Shown here in pieces: positions 61,177 to 64,000 of a stretch of DNA of 64,000 nucleotides. The DNA is from Caldifarciminota bacterium (GTDB taxonomy: Bacteria > Hydrothermota > UBA3072), in contig JAFGHJ010000003.1 of the NCBI GenBank assembly GCA_016930175.1, positions 1 through 64,000 of the forward strand. The letters run 5' to 3'. The first letter of the stretch is position 1, and each line of letters begins with the position of its first letter. The translations under genes were made by a program, and so were the position numbers. Under the pieces are notes generated by a model, which did no database searches, had not been told where the DNA came from, and saw only the letters and a program-made list of their open reading frames with translations.

Positions 61177-61953
61177 TCAGGTAAGTTTATATCCGTTTTT
61201 TTCTATGCGTGTAATTACTTTTTCGTATCTTGAACAGTAGAGATACCCCGTTAGTCTTACCTGTAAAATTGGAATTCTCTTAATCTGTTTTTTCCCTTTT
61301 TCGAATAAAGATTTTATATTATCCACTTTTTCTTTCACCCAATTGGAGAAATTTTTATCCATTGTTAAATCTTTTTTTATGTTAAATCGGGTTATTTCTT
61401 CCCGGGAAATATTGAAATAATGATTTTCCTTATCTATTGTAAAGTCCCGCAGTAAATGCGCCTGGTGAGAAGCATATGCGGACAAAGAGAATTTTTCTTT
61501 ATAGGGGAGGCTTGGGGCAAGAAAAAATAACAAGGCACGTGTATATGCATCGCCGATTTTCTTTGAGTAATCGTTTAGTTCCTCAAAATGAGGAATGCTT
61601 TTCTTTCTATTTATATCAAAGTTAAATACTTCAAACATTTTTTGGAGAACTGTCTTTAGCCTGAAATCGTTTTTAATATCATATTCGATTAAACCGGAAA
61701 TGGCTTTTTCGAAGTAGTTTTTCGTTTCAAATTTATTTCCATCATAGAGACAATTTATCATTTTGGATTGTTCTTGTAAAAAACTCTTTTGTTCTGATTT
61801 ATCTATCTTTATATTATCGATATAATCATCAATCCATCTGAGATATGCATAAAGGAAGTTAGCCAATCTGCCTCTTTCTCCTCTTATAAACAATTTTACT
61901 GCCAGATAGGCTTCAAAATTATTTTTCTTTAATGAATCTTTATCATAAAACAA
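61177..61953 (-). CDS. Divergent squalene/phytoene synthase-like protein
   Basis: The 258-residue helical protein has both aspartate-rich regions of the squalene/phytoene synthase family: YAYLRWIDDYIDN (D42, D43, D46) and SHQAHLLRDFTIDKENHYFNISREEITRFNI (usually QLTNILRD...ED...G..YLP). Members join prenyl diphosphates head-to-head. FLTNILRD is changed to AHLLRD and the usual YCYxVAG helix is absent, so activity and substrate are uncertain. The start is TTG, seven bases after AGGAGA. It is convergent with the DUF885 gene. Confidence 0.62.
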   Translation of the reverse strand: MFYDKDSLKKNNFEAYLAVKLFIRGERGRLANFLYAYLRWIDDYIDNIKIDKSEQKSFLQEQSKMINCLYDGNKFETKNYFEKAISGLIEYDIKNDFRLKTVLQKMFEVFNFDINRKKSIPHFEELNDYSKKIGDAYTRALLFFLAPSLPYKEKFSLSAYASHQAHLLRDFTIDKENHYFNISREEITRFNIKKDLTMDKNFSNWVKEKVDNIKSLFEKGKKQIKRIPILQVRLTGYLYCSRYEKVITRIEKNGYKLT

Positions 61954-62109
61954 AAATACTTCTCCTTGCTACTTTTTAGCTTCGCAAATATTTGAAGATT
62001 TACTTTAAAAAACCTTCTTTACTCTGAAAAATTTACTGGTTGAGGCTGATAAGTCAAGAGGAAGGAAAACCGGTTAATCACTTAAGGGATTCGATAATAT
62101 ATAATACCC

Positions 62110-62137
62110 TTGACAAAAGATTGAATACGCGTATAAA
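62110..62137 (+). promoter_or_regulatory. Promoter of the ferredoxin gene
   Basis: TTGACA (62110-62115), 16 bases, TATAAA (62132-62137), ahead of the ATG at 62169. Confidence 0.7.
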
Positions 62138-62168
62138 TTTTTCAAGCGATGTAGGAAAGGAGGATATG

Positions 62169-62447
62169 ATGCCGAAGGTTATTTATAATTATAATAAATG
62201 TACGGGTCTTGCCGATTGCGCTGATGCTTGTCCCGTAGAGATACTGGAAGGCAGCGAGAGCGGGAGATGGTGTAAGCCTGTTGACGACGAAGTTAAAAAT
62301 AAGGCTGCGCTCGATAAGTATTATAAAGAAGTAGACCCCAATGATTCATCAAAACTTGTTATAGAATTCGACTTGCCTGAGTGCATAGAGTGCCAGGCGT
62401 GCGTCGCTTCTTGTTCACAAGGCGCAATAGAGATAGAATCAGATTGA
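62169..62447 (+). CDS. 4Fe-4S ferredoxin-like protein
   Basis: The 92-residue protein has cysteine clusters CTGLADCADACPVEILE (C-x5-C-x3-CP) near the start and CIECQACVASCSQGAIEIESD (C-x2-C-x2-C-x3-C) near the end. The first has a two-residue insertion relative to C-x2-C-x2-C-x3-CP, so two clusters are likely but not certain. It may carry electrons to Rnf or other oxidoreductases. I use ATG 62169, five bases after GGAGG; a promoter at 62110-62137 excludes longer starts. Confidence 0.82.
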   Translation: MPKVIYNYNKCTGLADCADACPVEILEGSESGRWCKPVDDEVKNKAALDKYYKEVDPNDSSKLVIEFDLPECIECQACVASCSQGAIEIESD

Positions 62448-62588
62448 AGTTGGTTATTTGGTTAGTTGATTATTTAATTGATAAAATTAGTATATAGAGT
62501 AAAAAAAATAAATTTTAAGTGCCAAATTCCCGGGTTTTTACCCAAACTAAAAAACCCAAACGAAACATCCTTTTCAATCTACAATAAT

Positions 62589-64000
62589 TTGCGTCTTATT
62601 ATATTGTTTTTTCTTTTTGTTTTTTCCTGGTCTTGTTTAGCCGGAACAAGTGGTCAGATTGAAGGGAAGATAGTTGACGCAAAAACCGGTAAATCTTTAT
62701 CGTACGTAAATATAATAATCGTGGGAACCAGTTTGGGGGTAGATTGTGAAAGTGACGGTTACTACAATATAATTAATGTTCCTCCCGGGATATATGAAGT
62801 TCAGGCAAGAGGCATCGGTTACCTCCCTTTGACTGTTAAAGGCGTTGTTGTTGAGGCAGAGCATAGTACCAAACTGAACCTTAAATTGTTTTCTCCGAAG
62901 GATTTTAAAGGGAAATATGTGACCCGGGAGGCTGAGAAAGAAGTTATTAAAATGGATGGGTTTTCAAGAAGATATTACTCGAATATTGAAGAAATAAAAG
63001 AGATTCCTATGCTTTTCAGCCTTGAAGATTATCTTGATTTGTATGCCGGAACTACAGGATTAGGCTTGAGAGAAATAAAGGGTTCCCGTATTTCATTTGT
63101 TACTGATGGATTTTTTTTGTTAGATAATAGGCTTAACACTTCGGTTATGCTTCCGCCTCTATCTGCTGTCCGGGATGTGGATGTAATCAAGGGAGGTTTT
63201 GACGCCGAGTACGGGAATGTAAGTTCGTGTGTTGTTAACGTTATCGAGAAAGAAGGTGAACGTGATTCCTATCATGGTTCGGCTGATTTCTTGTATACTT
63301 TTCCTTACCTTCCGCATTATGGAAGTAGTATATTCAGCCCGGAGAACGTGCACATTCGTCCGTTTGTTGATACAGAGGATAGTTTGTGCTGGAAAGGTAC
63401 CTCAGTGCTGCCGGAAGAAGAAGCAGATGAATATAAACCTTTTGAAGGTTGGATTGGGTATGCTGAGACCCGAAAGGGAATAGGGGATACTCTCACTCCG
63501 GAAGAGTGGAGAGATCTATTCAGGTATGTATATAGAACCGAAGGAAGCGATAGCCTGGGTCAAATTCCCGGTAGTTATGGAGACAAATATGGGCATATGA
63601 TTGATTTTAGTTTTGGCGGACCTTTTCCCGGAATAAACATCGTTACTTTTCTTGTTTCGAGTGCGAGAAAAGTAGAACCTTTTTCTCTTCTGGTAACAAG
63701 AGAAAATTACATTGAGAATAAAACCGACTTGAAAACAACTTTTCGTCTTAAACCCGGAGTCAAACTTAACGTTAAAGGCTTATTCGAGACAATAGAAACT
63801 GTTACCAGTGGTTCAAGAGAAATATATTCGGACGGCAAAATTTGGGCGCGAAGCGGAGATATCCTTTATAATGTTGCGGGGAAAGATTTTATGTACTGGG
63901 TTGACGCGCTTAATCCTTATGATATAAAAAGATATGGGTGGGGGTTGGACTTTAGCTATAATCTTAGTCCAACTGCATACTATAATTTAAAGTTTTTTTT
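62589..64000 (+). CDS. TonB-dependent receptor-like protein with carboxypeptidase-regulatory domain, cut by window edge
   Basis: The frame is open for 470 codons to the right edge. It starts with a signal peptide (LRLIILFFLFVFSWSCLA), then a CarboxypepD_reg-like domain (GQIEGKIVDAKTGKSLSYVNIIIVGTSLGVDCESDGYYNIINVPPGIYEVQARGIGYLP in pieces), and a plug-like region (SLEDYLDLYAGTTGLGL; AVRDVDVIKGGFDAEYGNVSSCVVNV). Beta strands follow. This is the layout of FCB-type receptors for glycans or other large ligands. TTG at 62589 is the best start; no ribosome site is seen. Confidence 0.8.
   Translation, partial: MRLIILFFLFVFSWSCLAGTSGQIEGKIVDAKTGKSLSYVNIIIVGTSLGVDCESDGYYNIINVPPGIYEVQARGIGYLPLTVKGVVVEAEHSTKLNLKLFSPKDFKGKYVTREAEKEVIKMDGFSRRYYSNIEEIKEIPMLFSLEDYLDLYAGTTGLGLREIKGSRISFVTDGFFLLDNRLNTSVMLPPLSAVRDVDVIKGGFDAEYGNVSSCVVNVIEKEGERDSYHGSADFLYTFPYLPHYGSSIFSPENVHIRPFVDTEDSLCWKGTSVLPEEEADEYKPFEGWIGYAETRKGIGDTLTPEEWRDLFRYVYRTEGSDSLGQIPGSYGDKYGHMIDFSFGGPFPGINIVTFLVSSARKVEPFSLLVTRENYIENKTDLKTTFRLKPGVKLNVKGLFETIETVTSGSREIYSDGKIWARSGDILYNVAGKDFMYWVDALNPYDIKRYGWGLDFSYNLSPTAYYNLKFF

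Noticed and set aside
62040-62168. 42-codon N-terminal extension of the ferredoxin
   Set aside because: A promoter lies inside it and AAAGGAGG stands before ATG 62169; the extension has no ferredoxin features.

Overview
The window is AT-rich bacterial chromosome from a Gram-negative organism. Lipoproteins, predicted outer-membrane barrels, a TonB-dependent receptor-like protein, LspA and FtsEX all point to a double membrane. The mix of Rnf, a DUF4388 response regulator, DUF2339/DUF3999, DUF5362, a CarboxypepD_reg-type receptor and many small lipoproteins resembles uncultured FCB-group or candidate-phylum bacteria (WOR-3/Cloacimonadota-like). That placement is inference; there is no rRNA or ribosomal-protein gene to anchor it. 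I see no tRNA, rRNA, CRISPR array, insertion sequence or prophage. Both ends cut a gene: a beta-helix protein on the left and a receptor on the right.

Layout. 1-5 kb (minus): truncated secreted beta-helix protein, homocysteine methyltransferase, then a methyltransferase / response regulator / PAS histidine kinase operon. 5-8.4 kb (plus): envelope protein and secreted sialate O-acetylesterase. 8.4-14.1 kb (minus): LspA-like peptidase, PfkB sugar kinase, GNAT acetyltransferase, and a three-gene DUF2339/DUF3999 membrane operon. 14.5-19.9 kb: lipoproteins, HAD phosphatase, PAS-GGDEF cyclase, a small-protein/nucleotidyltransferase pair and a YVTN-repeat lipoprotein. 20.2-26.1 kb: AddAB recombination nuclease. 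26.5-37.4 kb: Ca2+-type P-ATPase, membrane GGDEF protein, secreted GH3 glycosidase, CorA and small lipoproteins.

37.6-46.5 kb (minus) is one tightly overlapped operon: ftsE-ftsX-rnfC-rnfD-rnfG-rnfE-rnfA-mfd. It carries an Rnf ion-pumping complex without rnfB. 46.7-52 kb (minus): DUF5362 protein, Mut7-C protein, SpoIID/LytB protein and a YhaO/YhaN-like nuclease-ATPase pair. 52.4-58.4 kb (minus): CopB-type copper ATPase, aldo/keto reductase, small membrane proteins, and an ABC exporter with a YtrA-type GntR regulator. 58.6-64 kb: CPBP protease, DUF885 protein, squalene/phytoene-synthase-like enzyme, ferredoxin and the receptor.

Sequence-level signals. Many genes have a near-consensus sigma70 promoter (TTGACA / TATAAT), most often with a 16-base spacer. 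Several have the predicted transcript start at or a base or two before the ATG (leaderless). Three genes, including conserved rnfE, have no ATG, GTG or TTG at their true N-terminus but carry a Shine-Dalgarno before ATT or ATA. Intergenic DNA is packed with families of short word-like repeats (CACAGAG, GACGCAGAT, CACGAAG and ACACGAATA types) that I did not see inside genes.
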